From the NCBI GenBank assembly GCA_944390735.1, contig CALXRL010000001.1, forward strand, positions 1 to 64,000: a stretch of 64,000 bases of DNA, given 5' to 3'. The notes beneath the pieces are model-generated. The model saw nothing but the letters and a program-made list of their open reading frames with translations, searched no databases and was not told the origin of the DNA. Made by a program: the position numbers and the translations under genes. The stretch is from an uncultured Victivallales bacterium (GTDB lineage: Bacteria > Verrucomicrobiota > Lentisphaeria > Victivallales > UBA1829). Shown here in pieces: positions 45,701-53,645 of this stretch; the stretch's first letter is position 1; the number at the start of each line of letters is the position of its first letter.

Positions 45701-46044
45701 ATATCGAGGACGACCGGCTCCGTCTGTCCGCCTACCGGAGACTCGCCTATCTTTCCGATCTGGAATCGCTCGACGATTATGCCGCGGAACTGGTCGACAA
45801 ATACGGACCGATGCCTCCCGGCGTGGTGAATTTTCTGAAAACGGTCCGTCTCCGCATCCTCGGGAGCCGGGCCGGATTCCACGCCATCTCCTGTCGCGAC
45901 GGGAAAATCTTTCTGGAGAAAAACAATGAACTCTACCGTCAGGATGGAAAACTGCCGAAGGTGCCCGCCAATTATCCTCCCGACGAGACGCTGGACGCCC
46001 TGATCCGTCTTCTGACACTGATTCTGGAGGGGCGCCGCTGGTAG
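42760..46044 (+). CDS. mfd: Transcription-repair coupling factor Mfd
   Basis: The protein has 1094 residues, close to the usual 1100-1150. The UvrB-like N-terminal part includes [29 protein letters not shown]. The RNA-polymerase-binding domain starts at [18 protein letters not shown]. The RecG-like motor has Walker A [9 protein letters not shown] (about 586), [15 protein letters not shown] (about 687), [14 protein letters not shown] and the TRG-like end [20 protein letters not shown]. It removes RNA polymerase stalled at DNA damage and recruits UvrA. No Shine-Dalgarno sequence is evident before the ATG, and the intergenic region shared with rpoD is 87 bases. Confidence 0.95.
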   Translation: [1094 protein letters not shown]

Positions 46045-46189
46045 GTTCCGCTCTTCGATGCGGCCGTCCCGAACCGGAGAGGGACCGCAGCCGCGGGAAA
46101 TGCGCCGTTGTTCCGCAGAGAACCGCCGGAAAGGAACGGTTCCGGCAGCGGGGAAATTCCGGTCCGGAATTCGCCGGAGCGGAAAAAAC

Positions 46190-46780
46190 TTACTCCTTGT
46201 CCGCTGTCAGAGTGATCCTGCCGATATAAAGTTCCCCCTTTCCGCGCGTGCGGACAAAGTCGATGCAGAAACCGAAGAATTTTGCCGGATAGTTGATCTT
46301 CCCATTGGCGTTTCTTCCCCAGGTCCGGATATCCGGATCGTTGCTCAGATCCTCGGCATTGATGGGGAACTGGAAGGTCTGCCAGCCCATGGGGAGGTCA
46401 TCGAACCGCAGGATCCGACGGAACTGGAAGATCTCCACCTGACGGTCGATCAGACGGATGTGAAAATTGCCGGAGAACGAATTCCTCGTCAGATAGACTT
46501 CCACATTGACCACGGCTTTTTTGAATTCCGGAATGTCGATTCCGGGATCGAAGAAGAATTCCAGCTTGTTGGCGTCGGAATTGTTCCAGGTCAGTTTCAG
46601 GGCGGGTTTTCCATCCGGAGCGGTTGTGATGTCGGCCGCCTGTTTCCGCAGGGCGCTGGCGACAAGGGAGATCGCCGGAACTGGCTTCGCCGGATTGAGA
46701 ATTTCCAGCGCCGCCGCCGTGATGGAATGAAAACCGAGCAGAAACGACAGAAAAAACACAATCCCGGATTTGGAACGCAT
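46190..46780 (-). CDS. Secreted protein of unknown function, carbohydrate-binding-like
   Basis: The protein has 196 residues. The signal peptide is MRSKSGIVFFLSFLLGFHS with a likely cut after ITAAA. The start at 46780 is preferred to the ATG at 46789 because AGAAAGG touches the earlier ATG but is 9 bases from this one. The mature part has an alternating beta pattern (PALKLTWNNSDANKLEFFFD, AVVNVEVYLTRNSF, NFHIRLIDRQVEIFQF, WQTFQFPINAEDL, GELYIGRITLT), as in jelly-roll carbohydrate-binding modules. No catalytic residues were identified. It lies downstream of the membrane sensor on the same strand, 125 bases away. The region 46045-46189 after mfd holds a 7-base inverted repeat without a T-tract and nothing else. 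Confidence 0.65.
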   Translation of the reverse strand: MRSKSGIVFFLSFLLGFHSITAAALEILNPAKPVPAISLVASALRKQAADITTAPDGKPALKLTWNNSDANKLEFFFDPGIDIPEFKKAVVNVEVYLTRNSFSGNFHIRLIDRQVEIFQFRRILRFDDLPMGWQTFQFPINAEDLSNDPDIRTWGRNANGKINYPAKFFGFCIDFVRTRGKGELYIGRITLTADKE

Positions 46781-46905
46781 ACGGCACATCCTTTCTGGTG
46801 AGTTTTGAGATAACTTACATTCCCCGTGGAGAAATTACAAAAGGGAAAGGCCGCTTTTTTTTGGATTTTTGCGGAATTTTTCCGGAAGGAGGCGCTGCGC
46901 GTTTC

Positions 46906-49233
46906 TTATCCCAGGGAGCTTCCCTGCACACGGAAGGTGGTGATGTCGCGGGCGATGCCGCCTGCGGCATAGAGGATGCCGTCCTTGCGGATCGGATAGA
47001 GCGCAACCATAATCAGACTGGTCCCGTCGGCTTTTTTGAGGGTGTGCTGGAACGAGAGCTGATGGCTGCCGGCAAACAGGTTCCCGAGCATCTGCATGTA
47101 CAGTGCCGTGACAGCCGGATCGTAGACGTCGCGAAGGTGAACGGGCGGCGTGTTTTCCCGGCTTCCCCAGGGAATGCGGCTGCTGTTGGAGTAGAGGAAG
47201 AAGCCGTGGACATCGAGCATGAAGATATGCTCGGTGGTGCTTTCGACGAGTGCGCGGTACATCCGTTCGCGTTCCTTGAGCGCATTGATTTCAAGGAGTT
47301 CACGGGTCTGGTCGGTGATGGTCCAGACGACTCCGCTGTCGGGCAGTCCGGGAGCCGCCCCGCGATTCTGGAAACAGCGGCCGGCGATTTTGAACACGGC
47401 CTGCGAACCGTTTTTGCGTCTCAGGCGGATCTCGGGATTTTCATAGATGCGTCCCTCGGAGAAGGTGCGGGAGAGCTGATCGAGAAACGCCTGCTCGACT
47501 CCGCCCGCAGGGTAGATGGCGTCGATTCCGAGTTTCCGGAGATCATCGAGAGTGTACCAGAGCATCCGGGTGATGGTTGCGTTGGCGTCGACCACGTTGC
47601 GGTTCATGTCCGCGACGATGATTCCCGCCGTGTTGTTGTGAAAGACCGTGTCCCGCCAGGAGGTCTGGCGCAGCAGCTGAATCTGCAGCTTCTTCTGCAG
47701 CAGATAGATCCCGATGGCGCAGAGGGTCAGCGCCCAGAGCAGCAGCAGGAAGAATTGTCCGATCAGGTGGAAAAAGACCGGCTGGAGCGTGGGAATTCCG
47801 AGCACCAGCCGCCAGCCCGGCGTCGTGAGGAAATCGCAGGAGCGTTCCGTGAAGATGAGACCGTTGGTATAGCGATCCCGTTCGAGTTCCCCTTCCATGC
47901 AGAACCAGCGCAGTCCGTGTTCCCATTGGATGCGTTTGGAGGTGATCCGGTCGGTATTGGTGAAGAATACGGTGTTTTCCGGAGAGATGAGTGCCGCGTA
48001 GCTGTTGTTGAATTTATCCAGGGCGAACCGGATGTTTCTCCGGGCGACCGCGACGCCGACGGGGGTCCCGTCGGCATTGTCCACCCGGACGGCCGCAAAG
48101 ATTCCGGGAAGACCGGAGATGGTGTCGGGTGCGATGGTCCGGGAGGAACCGCTGCGCATCGCCTGATGGAAGTATTCGGCAAACGAGATGTCCTGTCCGG
48201 TGGGATTGTAGATCATTGACGACTTGTTGGAGGAATCCACGCAGATGCCTTTGGTATTCAGAAGGAAACAGACAATCTGGAGTTTGGAGGTGATGAAATT
48301 TTCCAGAACGGTTTCCTCTCCGGGGCGCGCCGCATTGATCTCCCCCTCTTCAAGAATTTTGCGGACGGCGGGATTTCGGGCCATCTCCTCCGCATACTGT
48401 TCCACCCGGTTGATGCTCACAATCAGATCCTTCATCAGCAGTTCCGCGTTGTTCCGGACCCGGAGGTACGCCACCTCCTCGCCGTAGAGCTGGAACCAGC
48501 CGGGAAGAACGGCTCCGAGAACGGCGAAAAGCAGAAATGCCGCTGGAATCAGCGAGCAGATGAAAATCCGGGTTCTCCGGGAGGGAAAGGGAATGGTCCG
48601 GATCGTCTGGAAGAAACAGGCGGAGCATGCCAGAGTGCAGAACAGCGAAAAGGACAGAAGAATGATTCCCGTCTCCTGGTTGAACTGGAAATCCTGCGGC
48701 AGTCCGCGGAGACGCAGCAGATAGGTGAAAAGAATCGCCGCTCCGTTGCCGACATGAAAGACCGAGGCGATCTTGAATGCCGCCTCCAAATTCGCATACC
48801 GGTTGCCCGTGCGCCAGAGCATGACCGCCGAAAAGGGCAGAAACGGCAGGGCGATGAGTCCCAGCGAGAGAATTTCCCCTCCGTTCCGTCCCCTTGTCAG
48901 AAAGAGCGTCAGGAGAAAGAGGATCAGGAGCACCGCGTGCCAGAAGAGCTTGACCTTCCTTCGGCAGTCCAGCGCGCTGAACGTGAACTCCGCCAGGAAG
49001 AAGAAGGCCGCCACCTGCGCGGAAAAGCGGGTCAGGCCCGCCCAGAAGGCCAGCTGCGGAATCGCCGAAAAAAGTCCTGCGAGAAAGGAAAGTCCCAGCA
49101 GTCCCGAATAGCAGAGAAAAGGCGTAAAGCGTTTCCGGTCGACGTTGATTGCCGCAAGGAACAGCGTCCCTCCCTGAAGAAACAGGGCCATTGCCAGAAG
49201 CAGATAGAGATAACTGGAGAGCTGATTGTTCAT
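46906..49233 (-). CDS. Membrane sensor: multi-TM, Cache-like and two PAS domains, no output domain
   Basis: The protein has 775 residues. Seven hydrophobic segments fill residues 1-240 (SYLYLLLAMALFLQGGTLFL, LLGLSFLAGLFSAI, LLILFLLTLFL, ILLSFSLFCTLACSACFF, FICSLIPAAFLLFAVLGAVL among them). Residues of about 245-500 look like an extracytoplasmic dCache sensor (VRNNAELLMKDLIVSINRVE, FITSKLQIVCFLLNTKGICVD). A further membrane helix is at about 505-530. Two PAS domains follow: FHNNTAGIIVADMNRNVVDA and VESTTEHIFMLDVHGFFLYS with IMVALYPIRKDGILYAAGGI. The protein ends right after the second PAS, with no kinase, GGDEF or methyl-accepting part. No truncated output domain is visible in the 116 bases beyond. 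Confidence 0.8.
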   Translation of the reverse strand: MNNQLSSYLYLLLAMALFLQGGTLFLAAINVDRKRFTPFLCYSGLLGLSFLAGLFSAIPQLAFWAGLTRFSAQVAAFFFLAEFTFSALDCRRKVKLFWHAVLLILFLLTLFLTRGRNGGEILSLGLIALPFLPFSAVMLWRTGNRYANLEAAFKIASVFHVGNGAAILFTYLLRLRGLPQDFQFNQETGIILLSFSLFCTLACSACFFQTIRTIPFPSRRTRIFICSLIPAAFLLFAVLGAVLPGWFQLYGEEVAYLRVRNNAELLMKDLIVSINRVEQYAEEMARNPAVRKILEEGEINAARPGEETVLENFITSKLQIVCFLLNTKGICVDSSNKSSMIYNPTGQDISFAEYFHQAMRSGSSRTIAPDTISGLPGIFAAVRVDNADGTPVGVAVARRNIRFALDKFNNSYAALISPENTVFFTNTDRITSKRIQWEHGLRWFCMEGELERDRYTNGLIFTERSCDFLTTPGWRLVLGIPTLQPVFFHLIGQFFLLLLWALTLCAIGIYLLQKKLQIQLLRQTSWRDTVFHNNTAGIIVADMNRNVVDANATITRMLWYTLDDLRKLGIDAIYPAGGVEQAFLDQLSRTFSEGRIYENPEIRLRRKNGSQAVFKIAGRCFQNRGAAPGLPDSGVVWTITDQTRELLEINALKERERMYRALVESTTEHIFMLDVHGFFLYSNSSRIPWGSRENTPPVHLRDVYDPAVTALYMQMLGNLFAGSHQLSFQHTLKKADGTSLIMVALYPIRKDGILYAAGGIARDITTFRVQGSSLG

Positions 49234-49365
49234 GGCCCCTTGTTCCTTATGTTGTCCGACGATTCCCCTTTCAATTTACTGGCAAATGGGGAAATGTTCC
49301 ACAAAAAAAAGGAAAAAAAACAGGAAAAAAAATTCAAACATCCCCTTTTTTCCGTGTTTTTGCAT

Positions 49366-49394
49366 TTGTAATTCGATGGAATCCGGTATATGAT
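49366..49394 (+). promoter_or_regulatory. Promoter of the SPFH-ATPase-ABC operon
   Basis: TTGTAA (49366-49371) and TATGAT (49389-49394) are 17 bases apart. The predicted start near 49400 leaves a leader of about 145 bases to the ATG at 49545. Confidence 0.55.
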
Positions 49395-49544
49395 TACTGT
49401 ATTGCCGCCGGAAGAATCGCTCGGGAAATCCGGACCCTGCGGCCGACAGAACTGAAAAAAGAAAAGAAATCAGATAGAAAAATGGTCCGCTCCGGAGGAG
49501 TTTCCACCGGATCGGGACAAAACAACAAAAAGGACCGTTTTGGA

Positions 49545-51476
49545 ATGACAGGTGAAAAATCAAACCATTCGTTGAGCTGTGAGCGTTCTCGTCTTGCGAT
49601 GAAACTTTCGGTGTTCGCCGGAGTGTATTCCCTGCTGATGGCTCTGCTGGGGGGCATCGCCGGCGGGGTCTATGACTGGGCGGGAAACGGAGCGTTCGGA
49701 CTGGGGGCCATCCCGTTTGCGCTGAGTGCGCTGTTTGCACTGGCCTCCGCGGTTTACAGCATGCTGGCGGGAAGCGCGGCCGAGGAGGAACTGGAAAAAG
49801 AGCTTCTCCGGAAGCGGAAGGAATCGGCGTCCAGCATTTTGGATGTGTCGGAGGATGTTCGCTTTACGGCGGGAAGAACCTTCCGGAATTACAGCAAATA
49901 TGCTCCCGCGGTGTTTTCTCTTCTGGCGGTGGTGATCACGGTGCTGGGACTGTGGGCTGCGTGGCGGATCGCTTCCGGATTCGGCAAGGCGGGACCCGCG
50001 CTTCCGAAGGAGCCGATGACGCTGGCGGTGGTCAGTGCGTTCGGTGCGGCGGCGTCGCTGTTCATCGGAGCGTTTCTTGCGGGGCAGTCCCGGGTGCGGG
50101 AGTTCCGCTGGCTCCGTCCGGTGGCGGCGTGGCTGGTGGCGGGCGCCGGAGTCTGGATTCTTGCGCTGATTCCCGCCATTGCGCTGCATTATGAAAACGC
50201 GGGGCTGGAGCTGCCGGTGGCGAAAATCGTTTTTGTGGTTCTGGCGATTCTGGCGGCGGAGCAGATCTTCAACTTCATCACGGAATTCTACCGGCCCCGG
50301 ACGCAGCTGGAGGAGAGACCGCTGCATGAAAGCCGTCTCCTGGCGCTGTTTGTCGAGCCGGGAAGCGTGGCGAAAAACATTACCGATGCGCTGGATTATC
50401 AGTTCGGGTTCAAAATCTCCGGGACCTCGCTTTACGGCGCGTTCTGCCGGGTGGCGCTTCCTGCGATCAGCGCGTGGCTTCTGGTGCTCTGGCTGTCGAC
50501 AGGTATCGCGGAGGTGGGGCCCGGCGAGCTGGGAATTCTGACCCGGTTCGGAAAAATTGTGGAGTCCTCCTCGTCGCTGAAGCCCGGGGTTTATCTGAAA
50601 CTGCCGTGGCCGTGCGAAGAGATTGTGCTGGTGCCTGTGGACCAGCCCAGAGAATTCACCATCGGCGCGGTTCTGAAAACCAATGCGGAAGCCGGAAAAA
50701 AAGGAAAAAACATGAACGTGATTCTCTGGACCGAGGAGCACAGCTCCGGAGAGAATCCGTTTCTCGTGGCCAATGACAGTTCCAGTGCGGATATCAGCGC
50801 GGCGGTCTCCCTGCTGAACGCCTCGCTGCCGGTCACGTACCGGGTGAAACCGGAGAAGATTGCACAGTTCGCCTTCGGATTCGAGAACGTGGAGCGCTAC
50901 CTGATCGATCTTGGAACCCGGGAGGCGACGATCTATTTTGCCAGCACGGACTTCATCAAGGATATGTCCACCGGACGGCTGGAGGTCTCCCGGAACCTGC
51001 GCTCCCGGATTCAGGCCGCGGTCGACAAGGCGGGGATCGGAGTGGAGATCTATTCTGTGAATCTGCTGGATACCCATCCGCCGCTGAAAGAGGTGGCCCC
51101 TGCGTTTGAAGAGGTCTTCTGTGCGCAGGAGGAGATGGGAACCGAGATCGAAAAGGCCGAGGCCTACAAGACCGAAGTCCTTGCGGACGCCCGGATCAGC
51201 GTGATGGAAATCACCTCGCAGGCCGAAACCTATAAATACAATGTGGAGAAGGTTTCCGGAGCGGATGCCTTCCGGTTCAGAAGTCAGCTGGAGGCCTACC
51301 GCAAAATGCCGGAGATGTACAAGCTCAGAGCGTATCTGACCTTCCTGGAAACGGATTGCGAGCCGTTGAGAAAATACGTCATCGCGGCCTCGATTCCCTA
51401 TCAGATCCTGGAACTCAACGCGGAGGAAAAGCCGCGGATGGATCTGACCGACACCAATCTCGGAGAATTAAAGTAA
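49545..51476 (+). CDS. Polytopic SPFH (HflK-like) membrane protein
   Basis: The protein has 643 residues from the ATG at 49545. An in-frame ATG at 49482 is an alternative; the frame is open further upstream but crosses the promoter. Seven or so membrane segments fill residues 1-325 (for example LSVFAGVYSLLMALLGGIAG, VFSLLAVVITVLGLWAAWRI, VFVVLAILAAEQIF, ISAWLLVLWLSTGIAEV). The SPFH/band-7 domain starts at GPGELGILTRFGKIVESSSS and LKPGVYLKLPWPCEEIVLVP. A helical region near the C terminus (EEMGTEIEKAEAYKTEVLAD) is typical of HflK. Classical HflK has a single N-terminal helix, so the polytopic front is unusual. It likely forms a membrane scaffold with the two SPFH proteins downstream. Confidence 0.82.
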   Translation: MTGEKSNHSLSCERSRLAMKLSVFAGVYSLLMALLGGIAGGVYDWAGNGAFGLGAIPFALSALFALASAVYSMLAGSAAEEELEKELLRKRKESASSILDVSEDVRFTAGRTFRNYSKYAPAVFSLLAVVITVLGLWAAWRIASGFGKAGPALPKEPMTLAVVSAFGAAASLFIGAFLAGQSRVREFRWLRPVAAWLVAGAGVWILALIPAIALHYENAGLELPVAKIVFVVLAILAAEQIFNFITEFYRPRTQLEERPLHESRLLALFVEPGSVAKNITDALDYQFGFKISGTSLYGAFCRVALPAISAWLLVLWLSTGIAEVGPGELGILTRFGKIVESSSSLKPGVYLKLPWPCEEIVLVPVDQPREFTIGAVLKTNAEAGKKGKNMNVILWTEEHSSGENPFLVANDSSSADISAAVSLLNASLPVTYRVKPEKIAQFAFGFENVERYLIDLGTREATIYFASTDFIKDMSTGRLEVSRNLRSRIQAAVDKAGIGVEIYSVNLLDTHPPLKEVAPAFEEVFCAQEEMGTEIEKAEAYKTEVLADARISVMEITSQAETYKYNVEKVSGADAFRFRSQLEAYRKMPEMYKLRAYLTFLETDCEPLRKYVIAASIPYQILELNAEEKPRMDLTDTNLGELK

Positions 51477-51505
51477 AATTTCTATAAAACAGGAGACTCA
51501 ATCAA

Positions 51506-52459
51506 ATGGCAGAGACAAGTAACGGTCACGTGGCAAACCTCGGAAGGAGAATTCTGATTTCCCTTCTCGGAATCGCGGTTGTGGCGATTTTCGGAACGGC
51601 CATATTTTCGTATCAGGTGCAGTCGACGGAAAAAGCCGTCGTTCTGACGTTCGGTTCCATCAGCGGCGTCCGGGACCCCGGACTTCATTTCCGCTGGCCG
51701 CTGCCCATTCAGAAAATTGTGAAGTATGACGTCCGTCTCAGATGTTTCGACGGCAACATCGGCAAGCTGGAAGAGACCACCACCGCCGATGGAAAAAACA
51801 TTACCGTTTCCATCTATACGGTCTACCGCCTCAAGAATCTGGAGCGCTTCCAGAGCGCGGGCGGCAATGTCATCTCCGCCGAGGAGCTGCTCGGCAGCCT
51901 GATGAGAACGGCGAAGGGCGCGGTCGTGGGCCGCTTCCGTTTCGATGAAATGGTCAACTCCGATCCGAAGAAGATCAAAATCCCGGAAATGGAGAAGCAG
52001 ATGCTTTCCGAAATCGCTCCGAAGATGGCCGAACAGTATGGCATTGAGGTGGTTTCCGCGAGCATCAAGGCGATCGGCGTTCCGGAAAAACCGGCCAAGG
52101 CCATTGCGGACCGCATGATCAGTGAACGGAAAAAAGCCGCCGCGGTCTACAAACAGCAGGGCAACGTGCTCTCCAAGGAGATCAAAACCCGCGCCGATGC
52201 GCAGAAGCGCGATGCGCTGACCATGGCCGAGGCCAAAGCCACCAAACTGCGTGCGGAAGGCGATGCCGCCGCCGCCGCGAATTATGCGGTCTTCAGCCAG
52301 GATCCCGAACTTGCCGTGTTCCTCCGGAAACTGGAATCCATGAAACGGCTGATGGGCAAGCGGACCACGCTGGTTCTCGACACCAATTCCGCACCGTTCG
52401 ACATCCTGAAAGACGGCGGTGCCTCGCTGGAACGTCCCGCCGCTGGAAAATCCAAATAA
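51506..52459 (+). CDS. SPFH protein, HflC-like
   Basis: The protein has 317 residues with one membrane helix (about 15-36) and the prohibitin-type domain YQVQSTEKAVVLTFGSISGV, RDPGLHFRWPLPIQKIVKYD, and a coiled-coil end ERKKAAAVYKQQGNVLSKEI rich in Ala/Lys/Glu. HflC-like proteins pair with HflK to build large rings around membrane proteases or other membrane proteins. AGGAG lies 11 bases before the ATG. It is the second SPFH gene, 29 bases after the first and 16 before the third. Confidence 0.88.
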   Translation: MAETSNGHVANLGRRILISLLGIAVVAIFGTAIFSYQVQSTEKAVVLTFGSISGVRDPGLHFRWPLPIQKIVKYDVRLRCFDGNIGKLEETTTADGKNITVSIYTVYRLKNLERFQSAGGNVISAEELLGSLMRTAKGAVVGRFRFDEMVNSDPKKIKIPEMEKQMLSEIAPKMAEQYGIEVVSASIKAIGVPEKPAKAIADRMISERKKAAAVYKQQGNVLSKEIKTRADAQKRDALTMAEAKATKLRAEGDAAAAANYAVFSQDPELAVFLRKLESMKRLMGKRTTLVLDTNSAPFDILKDGGASLERPAAGKSK

Positions 52460-52475
52460 CAGCCGGAGTTGAATC

Positions 52476-53645
52476 ATGCGGGAACTTGAAACAAAAGACA
52501 AGGCGGAACGGGTGGCGGAAGGGAGTGTCTTCTCCTCCGGACTCGATACGCTGAGCAAATACCTGCGGGCGGTTTTCATGCTGCTCGTCGTGGTGATCGC
52601 CCTGCTGCTGATCTGGTTCTTCACGTTCAGCGGATTTTTCACGGTGAAACCCGATACCGCGGTCATTACGCTGCGGTTCGGCAAATTCCAGAACATCTAT
52701 ACGGAAAGCTGGCACTGGGTTTTCCCCTATCCGGTGAGCCGGATCATCAAGGTGCCGACGAATCCGCAGTCCATCGTCTCCTCGTCGTTCATGCCGGCGA
52801 ACAAGGCGCTGATTACCAATCGCAAGGCCGCGATGCAGAACGGTTCGCCCGAGGCGCTGAAGCCGGGGGTGGACGGTTATCTGCTGACCGCCGACGCCTG
52901 CATCATCCATACGGAGTGGAGAATGTCCTACCGGATCGTCGCTCCGAAGGCCTACTATGAAAACTGTCTGACGCCGGAATCGCCCGACAAGCCCGATGAT
53001 TCGTTCCGCGGACCGGTCGGCGAGGACCTCGGAACCCGCGGACCCCAGACGCTTCTGAAGGCGATTCTCGACGACTGCGTTCTCCGGGTGACCGCCCGGT
53101 GGAAGGTCAATGACATTCTTTACAACAAGACCGCGCAGTACATCGACGATGTGCAGGCCATGGTGGCAAAACGCGTCGGGGACATGAACATCGGGATCAA
53201 CATTGTGACGGTCGGACTGGATATCAAGAGTCCACCGCCGCAGACCATTGACGCGTTCGACGAGGTTCTCCAGGCTCAGATGGATCTGGACACCGCGCGG
53301 AAGAATGCCGAAGCGTATGCGCTGGAACAGAACGCGCTGGCCCAGTCGGAAAGCGCGAACATCATCGCGGAGGCGGAAACCTACAAGAAACGCATCGTTG
53401 CCGAAGTGGAGGCCGACGGCATCTATTTCAAGAGCATTCTGCAGGAGTATAAGAAGAGTCCTTCCTCCGTGATCGCCACGCTCTTCACACAGGTGATGGC
53501 GGACTCCATGTCCAACGTGAAGGACAAATTCATTCTCAATTCGCTGGGACAGGGACGCCAGGAGCTCAGGCTCAAACTGAATCCGGAACCGTTGACTCCG
53601 GAGGAAAAGAAGGAAGACAACAAGGACAAGGAGGCTGGCAAATGA
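52476..53645 (+). CDS. SPFH protein, HflK-like
   Basis: The protein has 389 residues with one membrane helix (about 33-58), the band-7 domain TVKPDTAVITLRFGKFQNIY and WHWVFPYPVSRIIKVPTNPQ, then NIGINIVTVGLDIKSPPPQT, and a coiled coil ARKNAEAYALEQNALAQSES that ends in a charged tail rich in Lys/Glu/Asp. The P1B-ATPase start overlaps its stop as ATGA, so the two are translated together. No FtsH gene is in the operon, so the partner is more likely the metal ATPase or the ABC permease than FtsH. This is inferred from context. Confidence 0.87.
   Translation: MRELETKDKAERVAEGSVFSSGLDTLSKYLRAVFMLLVVVIALLLIWFFTFSGFFTVKPDTAVITLRFGKFQNIYTESWHWVFPYPVSRIIKVPTNPQSIVSSSFMPANKALITNRKAAMQNGSPEALKPGVDGYLLTADACIIHTEWRMSYRIVAPKAYYENCLTPESPDKPDDSFRGPVGEDLGTRGPQTLLKAILDDCVLRVTARWKVNDILYNKTAQYIDDVQAMVAKRVGDMNIGINIVTVGLDIKSPPPQTIDAFDEVLQAQMDLDTARKNAEAYALEQNALAQSESANIIAEAETYKKRIVAEVEADGIYFKSILQEYKKSPSSVIATLFTQVMADSMSNVKDKFILNSLGQGRQELRLKLNPEPLTPEEKKEDNKDKEAGK

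Noticed and set aside
46045-46189. Terminator after mfd (GCCGGAA/TTCCGGC stem)
   Set aside because: A 7-base stem is present but no T-tract follows, so it does not meet the usual pattern.
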